34,317 nucleotides of DNA from Anaerobacillus alkalidiazotrophicus. Its GTDB lineage: Bacteria; Bacillota; Bacilli; Bacillales_H; Anaerobacillaceae. The notes beneath the pieces are model-generated. The model had not been told where the DNA came from and searched no databases. It saw only the letters and a program-made list of their open reading frames with translations. A program made the translations under genes and the position numbers. How positions within the stretch are numbered: position 1 is the first letter of the stretch; every line of letters starts with the position of its first letter. The DNA lies in contig NZ_MLQS01000008.1 of NCBI RefSeq assembly GCF_001866055.1, positions 2,726 to 37,042 on the forward strand. Direction: 5' to 3'. Below are positions 23,828 through 31,563 of this stretch, one piece after another.

Positions 23828-25054
23828 TTATAAAATGTCAGTTAATTTCTCAAATTCGTCTAATGGGTTATGGGAATCAGAATGTATTTTTGAAAATTCA
23901 GGTTTAGCAGCTTCAATTGCTTGAGCTAAGTTAGGATCAAACTGTGTTCCTATACCATTTTCTAACCGTCGAAAAGCCTCTTCGATAGGAAGCTCATTTC
24001 GATAGGCTCTCGTAGATGTCATCGCATCGAAAGCATCAGCAACAGCCAATATTCGAGCCTCTGATGGGATCTCTTTTCCTTTTGCTCCCGTTGGATATCC
24101 TTTGCCATCCCATCTTTCATGATGATATAATACCCCGCTTTTTAATCCTTCTAACCCATCTACTTTTTCAACCATTTGTGCGCCAAAAGTTGTGTGGGTT
24201 TTGATAACTTCATATTCTTTATCTGTTAACTTTGTTGATTTTGTTAATATCTGTTCAGGAATATTGATTTTGCCGATATCATGAAGGAGTCCACTTAACC
24301 GTAAATGTTTAAGTCTTTGTTCATCCTGATATTCAGGAAGTTGTTTAGCTAATGCAACAGCGTATTTACTAACTCTTTCACTATGTCCAAATGTGTATTG
24401 ATCTTTTGCTTCAACTGCAATATTAAAACTTTGGACGACTTGTTCAAGTGTTATTTCCATTGAATGAATAACCGTATTGACTTGTTTATTACGAAGCATG
24501 TCTAACTTATTTAATAATAAATAGCTAAATGTTGCTATGATAATATAAAGTAAAATACGGTTTGAAATATCAATATCATCAGCAATATAAGAAGTGTCCA
24601 TCGGAAAACGAATACTAACAGCAGCCAAACTTAGCAATCCAATTATTGAGTAAGAGATTGACAGGAAACGTTTACCATATAGGCTATTAATAATCGGTAT
24701 CAGTAGGAAATAACTCCAGGACTCTGAATAGCCTGAACCAAAATACAAACTAATTATTACAAACACCACAAATAATAAGACAACATGTGTCATTATGTGT
24801 GGGGGAAATTTTGTGAAACGAAAGAACAAGAACACAGTAAACCACACGGCAGAACAGAGTAATAGTACACTAAGGTCTGCGCGGGAAAAAGGAAGATTAA
24901 GCCATTGGAAAATAAAATTCCAACTAATACTTAGCATAATATAGATGAGGGAGATTTTTAAAATTTGATCATTCAAATTCTTGTCGTGTTTCTTAATTAA
25001 TTTTTGTAATAACTGTTCTTTTTCATTAACGATTTTATTCATGTTGTCTATCAT
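23828..25054 (-). CDS. HD-GYP domain protein, probable c-di-GMP phosphodiesterase
   Basis: 408 residues. The N-terminal half has about six hydrophobic segments (35-50, 60-80, 88-105, 113-125, 131-148, 165-182), a membrane sensor of unknown type. The C-terminal HD-GYP domain (about 205-385) shows H224, LLHDIGK with H258/D259, HHERWDGKGYP (311-321, GYP intact) and DAFDAMTS. Enzymes of this class hydrolyse c-di-GMP to pGpG or GMP. It is on the same strand as the cyclase but has its own terminator, so it is a separate transcription unit. Confidence 0.9.
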   Translation of the reverse strand: MIDNMNKIVNEKEQLLQKLIKKHDKNLNDQILKISLIYIMLSISWNFIFQWLNLPFSRADLSVLLLCSAVWFTVFLFFRFTKFPPHIMTHVVLLFVVFVIISLYFGSGYSESWSYFLLIPIINSLYGKRFLSISYSIIGLLSLAAVSIRFPMDTSYIADDIDISNRILLYIIIATFSYLLLNKLDMLRNKQVNTVIHSMEITLEQVVQSFNIAVEAKDQYTFGHSERVSKYAVALAKQLPEYQDEQRLKHLRLSGLLHDIGKINIPEQILTKSTKLTDKEYEVIKTHTTFGAQMVEKVDGLEGLKSGVLYHHERWDGKGYPTGAKGKEIPSEARILAVADAFDAMTSTRAYRNELPIEEAFRRLENGIGTQFDPNLAQAIEAAKPEFSKIHSDSHNPLDEFEKLTDIL

Positions 25055-25216
25055 CCTATTTTCTTTTATTTAAAAAACGACTAACCCACAAAAATTTTAT
25101 CACTATTTTATCTAAATAACTATAATTTAATAAATTAATGTCAAAAAATGCTTTTAATTTACCGATATTTTCCTTTTAATAGAATTGTAGGGAAAATTTT
25201 AAAGGAGAGTGTTAAA

Positions 25217-25825
25217 ATGGATATGAAAAAAGAATACTATTTTGGAAGAGTAGAGGGAATTTTACGTAAAGAGGCTATTGCATTGCATCATCAGCGTTAT
25301 CAAGAAGTAGGATTTTTTAAAAAAAATGAGGATGATCCTTACATAGGCAATTCAACTTATTTTGTTGTACAAACAGCTGATCCGAAGGAAGTTGTAGGGG
25401 TTACTAGACTCATTTTTATGACATTAGATGATCTCCCAACAATGAGTCATTTCAATATTTTTGATATTAAAAAATTGAAATTATCACGGTTTGAAAAAAA
25501 TAAATATGCGGAAATTAGCGCATTTACAAAGATGCCGAAACATGATGTGGGATTAGGGTTAATAAAAACAGTTTTAAATTATTCATTATCTAATGGTCTT
25601 ACACATTGGATTTGTTGTATTGATGAAAGAGTATATAATTATATGCATCGAATGTTTAAATTTCCATTTGAAGTAATAGGAGAACCGAATGTTTATCTTG
25701 GGTCAAAAACGATTCCATGTGTGTTGAATCTATCAGAATGTCTTGCCACATTAAAGGAAAAACGACGTTCTTTATATGACTATCTTGTGAAAAGTGAAGA
25801 AAATGTATTGGAGGTAGTAAAATAA
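25217..25825 (+). CDS. GNAT-fold acyltransferase (LuxI/FeeM-like N-acyl amino acid synthase type)
   Basis: A 202-residue protein starting at ATG 25217 after AAAGGAGAG. The middle pattern EVVGVTRLIFMTLDDLP, then SRFEKNKYAEISAFTKMP, then GLIKTVLNYSLSNGLTHW and a C-terminal block on accepting-substrate geometry (MHRMFKFPFEVIGEP) resemble the autoinducer-synthase/FeeM branch of GNAT enzymes, which move acyl groups from acyl carriers to an amino group. Its stop overlaps the next start by one base (TAATG), so it is coupled to the ThiF-like gene. The substrate is unknown; it may be an amino acid or a peptide end. Confidence 0.65.
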   Translation: MDMKKEYYFGRVEGILRKEAIALHHQRYQEVGFFKKNEDDPYIGNSTYFVVQTADPKEVVGVTRLIFMTLDDLPTMSHFNIFDIKKLKLSRFEKNKYAEISAFTKMPKHDVGLGLIKTVLNYSLSNGLTHWICCIDERVYNYMHRMFKFPFEVIGEPNVYLGSKTIPCVLNLSECLATLKEKRRSLYDYLVKSEENVLEVVK

Positions 25826-26583
25826 TGATTAAGGACCAATTTATTCGAAATGTAGGGATTATGACAGAAGAAGAAGTTCAAAAGCTTCATGATACAACGA
25901 TTGCTATAGCAGGCTGCGGTTGTATTGGTGGTTTTTCTGCTGAATTACTTGCTCGTATGGGAGTTGGTAGATTAATTTTGGCAGACCCTGATGTATTTGA
26001 TGTTTCAAATATTAATCGACAATGTGCAGCAACACATCATACTGTTGGACAGAGAAAAGTGGAAGCATTAAGAAATCATTTACTTTCTATAAATCCTGAC
26101 CTAGAAATCGTTTGTTATTTTGATGGGGTTAATAAAAAAAATGCACTATCTTTTGTAGATGGAGCAGATTATGTGATTGATGCTGTTGATTATTTTGCTT
26201 TTGCTGAATCTGTCGCTCTCCACCGAGCTGCTCGTCAGAAAAACTTATTTGTGACTACTGCGGTAGCCCTTGGCTTTGGTACTTCTGTTTTGACCTTTTC
26301 TCCATTGGGAATAAAGCTTGAAGAATATATTGGTATACCGGAAGATATAGCAATAGATGAATTACAAGGTCAAACATTTCCGCCATCTGGATACAGTCAA
26401 AGCCTTCCTGAATACGCAACAGAAGAAAAAATAGCAGCATGGATTAATAATCGTACGATACCAACGATTAGCGTAGGTCAGGCATTAGGACCGGGGGTGC
26501 TTGTGTCTCAACTTGTTTTACATTTATTAGGCCGAAAATTCCCACCGATTGTTCCAGAATATTTTCAATTACAATTTGAGTAA
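25825..26583 (+). CDS. ThiF/MoeB/E1-like adenylyltransferase
   Basis: A 252-residue protein with a Rossmann-type E1 domain: G30-x-G32-x-x-G35 in IAGCGCIGG, ADPD with D54, NINRQ with N62 and R65, K78 in GQRK, and D119/D122. These are the ATP and Mg binding residues of E1-like enzymes, which adenylate a C-terminal carboxylate. The CxxC zinc pairs of MoeB/ThiF are absent and no ubiquitin-like or JAB gene is adjacent. The C-terminal part (about 165-252) does not resemble a standard E1 tail. Coupling to the acyltransferase suggests a two-step modification of a small molecule or peptide, which is inference. Confidence 0.78.
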   Translation: MIKDQFIRNVGIMTEEEVQKLHDTTIAIAGCGCIGGFSAELLARMGVGRLILADPDVFDVSNINRQCAATHHTVGQRKVEALRNHLLSINPDLEIVCYFDGVNKKNALSFVDGADYVIDAVDYFAFAESVALHRAARQKNLFVTTAVALGFGTSVLTFSPLGIKLEEYIGIPEDIAIDELQGQTFPPSGYSQSLPEYATEEKIAAWINNRTIPTISVGQALGPGVLVSQLVLHLLGRKFPPIVPEYFQLQFE

Positions 26584-26680
26584 AAAAAATTATATCAACT
26601 CAGTAATGAATGATTAAAAACAAATTAAATTCCTCTACAATTGAGTGAATTTCATAATTACCTAAATTGAGCCATATCAA

Positions 26681-26722
26681 ACTATATGTAGGTGCGAGTG
26701 GATTAACGCATCTACATATAGT
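26681..26722. repeat. Long hairpin
   Basis: ACTATATGTAGGTGCG pairs with CGCATCTACATATAGT (one G-T pair) around a 10-nt loop. No T-run follows. It lies about 100 bp after the ThiF-like stop. Confidence 0.6.
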
Positions 26723-26770
26723 CACTTAATAGCATAATATTGAATTATGAAATGCATTAAATTACTAGGA

Positions 26771-26799
26771 AACTCGTTCTATCGAAGCTACAACGAGTT
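26771..26799 (+). repeat. Partial IS605-like repeat (3' stem only)
   Basis: AACTCGTT and AACGAGTT flank CTATCGAAGCTAC. It resembles the last stem of the repeat at 5815-5929 (TTCTAGCGAAGCTAGAA, CGAG). Confidence 0.45.
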
Positions 26800-26854
26800 C
26801 TCCCGGACAAGAAAGCCGTTATTTGTGAACAAAGGAGTATTTTAAAAGGGGTAA

Positions 26855-26931
26855 CGGATATCAGGTTCGTTATTTACTTAATTTAGCACCAAATATAGCA
26901 GATTTTCATGAAATAACGTACCTCATGTCCG
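26855..26931. repeat. Imperfect inverted repeat, REP/MITE-like
   Basis: CGGATATCAGGTTCGTTATT (26855 on) is the near reverse complement of AATAACGTACCTCATGTCCG (ending 26931), with three mismatches in 21. The form recurs in Bacillus intergenic regions by my memory. Confidence 0.55.
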
Positions 26932-27020
26932 ATAGCTCGAATTATTTGATCGAATCGGTAAAATAAGGTTCACTGTGTCCGTTGGCAAAGCATTAGTGCA
27001 ATAAGAAAAGAAACAGGATA

Positions 27021-27051
27021 AAAACGCACAGATGTTATATCTGTGCGTTTT
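27021..27051. terminator. Perfect 13-bp bidirectional terminator
   Basis: AAAACGCACAGAT pairs with ATCTGTGCGTTTT around 5 nt. It is about 440 bp from the nearest upstream stop, so which transcript it ends is unclear. Confidence 0.78.
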
Positions 27052-27303
27052 GTATATTAATTACAATGTTAACTTATATGGAATTTGAATGCGAAATTCC
27101 CCTTTATTTATTCGTTATCTGAAAATGAAGTTGTGTTTATAGATATTTTTCAAGGTTAAAAACGAAAAATGGGATATGTTTGAAAGAGATAGAAATCAGT
27201 GAAGATAATTGAGGGTAATTTTACACCCATCCTTTCCCTCATAAATATTTTCTGTAGGTATGGAATTATTATCTAAATAAACGTCACAAGTATTTCAAAA
27301 TGG

Positions 27304-27642
27304 TTAATCAAAAAAAGAATTCATATAAACAAAATTCAAAGATTTGGAACAATTCTCGAATAAAGAGGGTTGTTCCTTTTTCCATTTTCGGTCTAATGAT
27401 GTACTAGACTGAAACTGCTGTGCAGTAAACAATTTAAAACTACTTTTGAATAGATTTTTGTTTGTATGTAGACCAATTTTCCCAACTGAATAATAAAAAG
27501 CCAAATGCCATATAAAAGATCTGTTTCGGATCTCGAATAATATCAAAAAAATACCTATACCACTAGGAATAGGTATTAGGAAAAGACAAATGATAGACAT
27601 CCATTTGAATATTTCGTAATTCTCTTTCTTATGATCATTCAT
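27304..27642 (-). CDS. Small hypothetical protein with hydrophobic N-terminal half
   Basis: 112 residues from ATG 27640-27642 (a GGAG about ten bases upstream). A hydrophobic segment lies at about 12-35 and an aromatic one near 40-52, then a Ser/Lys/Phe-rich tail. Not recognised. No cassette repeat is seen next to it on the minus strand; the tail could be the result of a frameshift. Low certainty that it is expressed. Confidence 0.4.
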   Translation of the reverse strand: MNDHKKENYEIFKWMSIICLFLIPIPSGIGIFLILFEIRNRSFIWHLAFYYSVGKIGLHTNKNLFKSSFKLFTAQQFQSSTSLDRKWKKEQPSLFENCSKSLNFVYMNSFFD

Positions 27643-27684
27643 ATGATTGTCACTCCAATAATAACAATTTGTAACTATTACCAA

Positions 27685-27947
27685 CTCAGATTATATCATG
27701 CAAGCTAATCTTTTGAACACAAATTGCATTTAGCTGCCATTGCAAAAAGGCTAACACTCCTGCCTCTCCACGTAAAGGGTGCGCCCAAGCAACAGAGTTT
27801 AAAAGTAATGCAATGGAAGTTGTTCAACAATAGGGCCAAATTGTTGAAGATCTAATAAGTTTTCGTTAATGTATTTGTCATATCTACAAATGGATAAAAA
27901 TGTTATTCTGTTGATAGGATTATGTTCGTTTGTAAATTGTTTCACTT
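27685..27947. other. Spacer before the cassette array
   Basis: Contains GTTGTTCAACAATAGGGCC then AAATTGTTGAAGATC (about 27819-27851), which looks like a short, decayed cassette-type repeat. I see no gene. Confidence 0.4.
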
Positions 27948-27976
27948 AAACTAACTGGCAGGATTGTTAAAGAGTG
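27948..27976 (+). repeat. Cassette-type repeat, short form
   Basis: AAACTAACTGGCAGGATTG then TTAAAGAGTG. It keeps the CTAAC start and the GCAG...GTTAAAG end but lacks the inner stem. Confidence 0.55.
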
Positions 27977-28008
27977 AAATAATAAAAATTAGGAAAAAAG
28001 GTGAAAAA

Positions 28009-28227
28009 ATGTTAGATAAAATTAAAGCACTACCTGAAAAGTTGGCATTTGCAATAGGAATATCTTTAATATTATTTAGTCCAATAGTATTATTCTTATT
28101 GTCATTTGGTAAATGGACAGCAACTATACAAGCAATTGTTTGGGGTATTATTGCTACATTATTTATACTAAGTGCCGCTGATAAAAGACATTCACATAAA
28201 AATCGGAATTCGAATTATGTGAAGTGA
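28009..28227 (+). CDS. Small two-helix membrane protein, unknown
   Basis: 72 residues from ATG 28009 (AAAAAGGTG upstream). An amphipathic start MLDKIKALPEKLA is followed by hydrophobic segments at about 14-32 and 38-56 and a basic, polar tail. No family recognised. It is the first gene of the array that runs to the intron. Confidence 0.68.
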   Translation: MLDKIKALPEKLAFAIGISLILFSPIVLFLLSFGKWTATIQAIVWGIIATLFILSAADKRHSHKNRNSNYVK

Positions 28228-28429
28228 TGAACTTAAGATAAAGGGTGGCGATTACACAAAAAGCTTTCGTTACTTTAGTTCCAGTAAAGGGGAGTTTAGT
28301 TGAATATTTGACTCTCTAATTAAGTTATGGTATCTATATAAAAATCTGTATATAAATAGGGGGAAATCATACTTTTTATTAAATAGTTACTTTTCGGCTA
28401 ACGATGTTTTAGGAGGTTTGGTTAATTTT
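28228..28429. other. Spacer in the array
   Basis: Holds GGGTGGCGATTACAC and a later GGCTAACGATGTTTTAGGAG, which look like pieces of the cassette-type repeat; the latter contains the ribosome binding site of the next gene. Confidence 0.4.
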
Positions 28430-28714
28430 ATGGACACATTACTTGACATATTATCTTCAATCTTGATATTCATCTATCCATTGTTACTTGTATTAGGTTT
28501 TATTTTTTACTTAAAACGGTCAATTAAAAATCTTATCTTACTTGGCTTCCTGTTAATATTTCTTGAAGGTCTCTCATTTTATATGATTAGTAATTGGTCA
28601 ATATTTGCAATAGGGATAATCGCCATTTCAAAACTAATATTTACTGCTGCATTTTTAATAATAATTATTACATTATTTCATCATTCACCCAACAATGTAA
28701 ATGATGAAAAGTAG
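28430..28714 (+). CDS. Small three-helix membrane protein, unknown
   Basis: 94 residues from ATG 28430, with AGGAGG at 28411-28416. A TTG at 28418 is too close to that site. Hydrophobic segments lie at about 5-28, 33-52 and 56-84. No recognised family. Followed by a full cassette-type repeat. Confidence 0.68.
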   Translation: MDTLLDILSSILIFIYPLLLVLGFIFYLKRSIKNLILLGFLLIFLEGLSFYMISNWSIFAIGIIAISKLIFTAAFLIIIITLFHHSPNNVNDEK

Positions 28715-28801
28715 TAAGGAATAAGTAATGGAGTGCGTTTCTCAAGTTATAGTTAAAAAAGTAGGTTTTACAAAAGCAACTTGTGAAAAGGTACACTTAA
28801 A

Positions 28802-28870
28802 GTAACGGGTTAGCGTTACTGGAACAGAAACAGTGACGCTTACTTTGTAACTATTGAGCAGAAGAGTTTA
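28802..28870 (+). repeat. Cassette-type repeat
   Basis: GTAACGGGTT, inner stem AGCGTTACTG and CAGTGACGCT (one G-T pair), then CTATTGAGCAGAAGAGTTTA. Confidence 0.75.
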
Positions 28871-28910
28871 ATTACATTTGTTTTATATTTACAAATTAAA
28901 GGGGTTTACG

Positions 28911-29060
28911 ATGGAGGGGACAACCTTGATAGAATTCTATGAAAGGTTTAAAGAAATTCAGAAACTTCAATATGAGTTATTTATTGATTATTGGTATGTA
29001 TATATTGTGATTGTTTTACTTGGATTAGGTATAGTTATTTTATGGGCTATAAAAAAATAG
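28911..29060 (+). CDS. 49-residue single-pass membrane protein, unknown
   Basis: Starts at ATG 28911 after AAAGGGG. A short polar N-terminal part (FYERFKEIQKLQYELF) precedes one transmembrane segment (about 27-46) and a KK end. Too short for a family call; its separate ribosome binding site and flanking repeats support it as a real cassette gene. Confidence 0.6.
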   Translation: MEGTTLIEFYERFKEIQKLQYELFIDYWYVYIVIVLLGLGIVILWAIKK

Positions 29061-29081
29061 CGATTTACTTTTGCAATTAAG

Positions 29082-29107
29082 CTAACGGGTGCAATTGTTA
29101 AAAATCT
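29082..29107 (+). repeat. Cassette-type repeat, short form
   Basis: CTAACGGGTGCAATTGTTAA then AAATC; it starts as the long form and ends early. Confidence 0.55.
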
Positions 29108-29144
29108 TAACGTGATTTGCCTAATTATTTTTTGGAGGTTATTT

Positions 29145-29648
29145 ATGTTTACAGTAGACCAATACATTTCTTCTATTAAAGCTAACCTTGAAAAACATTC
29201 AGATGTGTTAGTTGCTAACCTTAAAAATATTTTTACATACAACTTCTTTTCTGAAATAGATTTGTTGGATTTTACCGCATTTATTGAACCTACAAATTTT
29301 GAAATCTCAATAAGGATGTTCTCTATGGATAAAGAAGCTAACGAAGTTTTCTATGAAGGTAATGACACAACAGTTCTTGCTGGTAGTGTAGATGTAATTC
29401 CTGATATAAAATACTATCAGTTAAATGATAATTTATTGGATGATTTTATTGATAATTTTTACGAAGAAAACTATCCAGCGATATCCGAGTTGGAACAAAA
29501 AGCGTTTATTGATTGGTTTAGTGAAAATTGGAAAAAGTCAGGTGGGAATATATTGAATTTACCATCGTTCTTTGTTTTCCACGATGATATTAAATCTTAT
29601 GATTTAAAAAGTAATCAATGGGTTGATGATGATGATAAATGGTCATAA
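29145..29648 (+). CDS. Soluble acidic protein, unknown (possible immunity protein)
   Basis: 167 residues from ATG 29145 with TTGGAGG upstream. No membrane segment; strongly acidic with a DDDDKW tail. The pattern (amphipathic N-terminal helices, then SIRMFSMDKEANEVFYEG and FFVFHDDIKSYDLKS) is reminiscent of small cytoplasmic immunity-type proteins, but I recognise no family. The two downstream genes at 30169 and 30540 do look like immunity proteins, so this role is a guess from context. Confidence 0.65.
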   Translation: MFTVDQYISSIKANLEKHSDVLVANLKNIFTYNFFSEIDLLDFTAFIEPTNFEISIRMFSMDKEANEVFYEGNDTTVLAGSVDVIPDIKYYQLNDNLLDDFIDNFYEENYPAISELEQKAFIDWFSENWKKSGGNILNLPSFFVFHDDIKSYDLKSNQWVDDDDKWS

Positions 29649-29674
29649 CCTTTGAAGAGTTACACTACATTTTT

Positions 29675-29703
29675 CACTAACGGTGAACGATTGTTGAAGA
29701 AAG
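29675..29703 (+). repeat. Cassette-type repeat, short form
   Basis: CACTAACGGTGAACGATTG then TTGAAGAAAG. Confidence 0.55.
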
Positions 29704-29742
29704 GTCAAATAAATCACTTCTTAATTAATTGGGGGAGTTCGG

Positions 29743-30033
29743 ATGGATTATATATGGTTAGCACTGGGAATTGCCATTGCAGGATATTTAATTGGGGATG
29801 GATTAAAAAATTTTAATAATCCAAATTCAAAAAATATTTTAGAGTCGTTAGATGAAAGTGATGACCACGAATTAATTAAAGAGAATGAGGTTCATCATTT
29901 TATAGGTATTTCTAAGGAAGATGCAAAAAATATGATTAGTGAACACCCAAATATTCCACACATTATAATAAACAATAAGATATATTACCCAAAAGCTAAA
30001 TTGCGTGAATGGTTAATGAAGATAGGAAGTTGA
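29743..30033 (+). CDS. Membrane-anchored protein with small DNA-binding-like C-terminal domain
   Basis: 96 residues. One hydrophobic segment (about 4-20), a linker, then HHFIGISKEDAKNMIS and a tail ending YYPKAKLREWLMKIG. The tail resembles small excisionase/helix-turn-helix domains found in Bacillus proteins annotated as DNA-binding. The ribosome binding site is GGGGGAG before ATG 29743. The target is unknown. Confidence 0.6.
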   Translation: MDYIWLALGIAIAGYLIGDGLKNFNNPNSKNILESLDESDDHELIKENEVHHFIGISKEDAKNMISEHPNIPHIIINNKIYYPKAKLREWLMKIGS

Positions 30034-30066
30034 CTCTTTTCTAATAGAGATTAGTAGTTTATTACA

Positions 30067-30150
30067 CTACCATGAAAAAACGCAGTTAACTTTCATTTTC
30101 TGTGGTGAAGCTGGGCTTCATGGTAGGCTAACGAATGCTTTTACACAATA
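30067..30150 (+). repeat. Large stem-loop with cassette-like end
   Basis: CTACCATGAA (30067-30076) and TTCATGGTAG (30117-30126) form a perfect 10-bp stem around about 40 nt, followed by GCTAACGAATGCTTTTACAC, a cassette-type start. Confidence 0.5.
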
Positions 30151-30168
30151 TAAAAGGAATGATTATCA

Positions 30169-30465
30169 GTGGAAGAACTGTTTTATTCTTGGTTTAAAGA
30201 AAATAAAGAAGAGCTTAGGAAAAAGGGAATTGAAACGGATTTAATATCTGGACCTACTCTAACAGACAATCCATCAATTTTTGCTGACCATTTATCAGTT
30301 ACAAAGATGGGCAGAGTTACCGTATGGAATTCTGGTGCGATTGATATTGAAATTGTAGACCAACTTACAGGGCAAACAGTATTAAATAAACACCTCGAAA
30401 TTAGAGAAAAAACTCCCTGTGTTAAGTCCATTTTAGAGGAGTATTTCGATTGTCTTGGAGGATAA
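30169..30465 (+). CDS. Probable TriTu-family immunity protein
   Basis: 98 residues from GTG 30169 (AAAAGGA upstream). The pattern WFKENKEELRKKGIETDL, then a D-N-P-S block (TLTDNPSIFADH), then MGRVTVWNSGAIDIEIVD is what I remember of immunity proteins of the TriTu type, which protect against polymorphic or contact-dependent toxins. No toxin gene is adjacent, so it would be an orphan immunity gene. It is cytoplasmic with no signal. Family assignment is from memory and moderate. Confidence 0.55.
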   Translation: MEELFYSWFKENKEELRKKGIETDLISGPTLTDNPSIFADHLSVTKMGRVTVWNSGAIDIEIVDQLTGQTVLNKHLEIREKTPCVKSILEEYFDCLGG

Positions 30466-30515
30466 TCCTTATTGCACTATCGAGTGCAAGAGTTAAACAA
30501 AGGGCTATCGTTTTA
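30465..30515 (+). repeat. Degenerate cassette-type repeat
   Basis: GCACTATCGAGTGCAAGAGT, then AAAGGGCTATCG. It starts right at the stop of the preceding gene. Confidence 0.45.
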
Positions 30516-30539
30516 GAACTAAAAGAGAGGAGAATAAGC

Positions 30540-30752
30540 TTGAGTAATGGCTTAACTAAAGAGGAACTAATCAAACTTGTTGAGAAGATTTGTAATGTAG
30601 AAGGAACAGAGGATGAAATGGATAATATGCTTCGAGTTTTGGAAGAGAATGTCCTTCATCCAGCAGTAAGCGATTTAATATTTTATAACGATGATGAACT
30701 TACCCCAAAAGAAATCGTAGAAAAGGCTTTGTCTTATAAGCAACTTACATAA
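30540..30752 (+). CDS. Colicin-E/pyocin-type bacteriocin immunity protein
   Basis: 70 residues from TTG 30540, with AGAGAGGAG upstream; a longer frame from 30450 would run through the preceding gene and repeat. The pattern EELIKLVEKICNVEGTEDE, then a H-P pair (40-41) and SDLIFYNDD (44-52) aligns with the Im7/Im9 family (EEF-QLV-ICNA...HP..SDLIYYP), where the SDLIYY helix contacts a DNase-type toxin. It would bind and neutralise a colicin-like nuclease. No nuclease gene is adjacent, so it is an orphan. Confidence 0.8.
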   Translation: MSNGLTKEELIKLVEKICNVEGTEDEMDNMLRVLEENVLHPAVSDLIFYNDDELTPKEIVEKALSYKQLT

Positions 30753-30766
30753 AAATCTTATTTAAG

Positions 30767-30834
30767 TAAAGAGTGCGATAGCACAACAGTGCTGTCGCTT
30801 CTTCAAGTATTGAAGCAGTTTTCTTCAAGAAGAA
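30767..30834 (+). repeat. Cassette-type repeat
   Basis: AAAGAGT, inner stem GCGATAGCAC and GTGCTGTCGC (one G-T pair), then AAGTATTGAAGCAGTTTTC. This is one of the best-preserved inner stems. Confidence 0.75.
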
Positions 30835-30846
30835 AGGGTGGGGATA

Positions 30847-31455
30847 ATGAAAAAATTACTTATTATTACGATAGTAACAATGTTAGCATTTACTTTAAGT
30901 GCCTGTGGGAACAACAACGTAAAATCAAATACAATAGTAGATGCGGAGTTGACTGACAGAGAAAAAGGAATACTTTCAACTACATCCAATCAATCATTTG
31001 TATTTGACTTCAAAATTGAAAGAGAATATAAAGAAGTATCTGTGTGGATTGAGAAATATGAATTTGGTAAATTGGTTGATGAAAAAATAGGACACCTTAC
31101 GACTGAAGTTATGAATAATGGTTCTATTATTCTTACAATCATTGATTTAGATGTCATTGAAAATCAAACTTTGTTTAATATAGGGATTAACAGTAATGGA
31201 GGCACAGGCTCTGTAAGAACCTCTGATATCGTTTCAACAAAAGGTACGGCAGGTAGGTCTATCGTATGGGGAAACATGAGCGAAGAAATGGATGTTACGA
31301 ACGAGCAGATGGTTTTAGCGAGTATAGGGTATTCATGGGATGAAGGCTCAATGGTTTCATTTTCTTCTGAATTTTATAGAGACATTGAACGTCGTATCAA
31401 CGAATTAGAAAACCATGAGGTTGTTTATCTACTTAGAAGTAAATTTACGAAATAA
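30847..31455 (+). CDS. Lipoprotein, unknown
   Basis: 202 residues from ATG 30847, which follows AAAGGGTGGGG. The signal peptide has KK, a hydrophobic core and a lipobox LSAC with the lipidated Cys at residue 20, so the mature protein is tethered outside the membrane. The rest (about 180 residues) is beta-rich with FKIEREYKEVSVWIEKYE. No family recognised. A cassette-type repeat lies on each side. Confidence 0.75.
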   Translation: MKKLLIITIVTMLAFTLSACGNNNVKSNTIVDAELTDREKGILSTTSNQSFVFDFKIEREYKEVSVWIEKYEFGKLVDEKIGHLTTEVMNNGSIILTIIDLDVIENQTLFNIGINSNGGTGSVRTSDIVSTKGTAGRSIVWGNMSEEMDVTNEQMVLASIGYSWDEGSMVSFSSEFYRDIERRINELENHEVVYLLRSKFTK

Positions 31456-31471
31456 GAATGTATGGTTATTC

Positions 31472-31535
31472 CACTAACTGGTGCGAGTGTTCAATAAAGC
31501 AGTCGCATTTTCACTAATGAGCAGTTTAGCAAAAC
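31472..31535 (+). repeat. Cassette-type repeat
   Basis: ACTAACTGGTGCGAGTGTTC, then GCAGTCGCATTTTCAC, then AATGAGCAGTTTAGC. TGCGA pairs with TCGCA. Confidence 0.7.
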
Positions 31536-31563
31536 AGTAATTATTAAGAAGGTGGGGGAAAAA

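Larger units (their letters stand above)
26584..27303. other. Gene-free stretch rich in palindromes
   Basis: It holds a 16-bp-stem hairpin (26681-26722), a partial IS605-like stem (26771-26799), a 21-bp imperfect inverted repeat (26855-26931), a terminator (27021-27051) and a 22-codon gene tail at 27091-27159 reading AKFPFIYSLSENEV and VFIDIFQG. Confidence 0.6.

Noticed and set aside
25825..26583. A MoeB/ThiF enzyme of thiamine or molybdopterin synthesis
   Set aside because: The zinc cysteine pairs and neighbouring sulfur-carrier genes are missing; the only partner is the acyltransferase.
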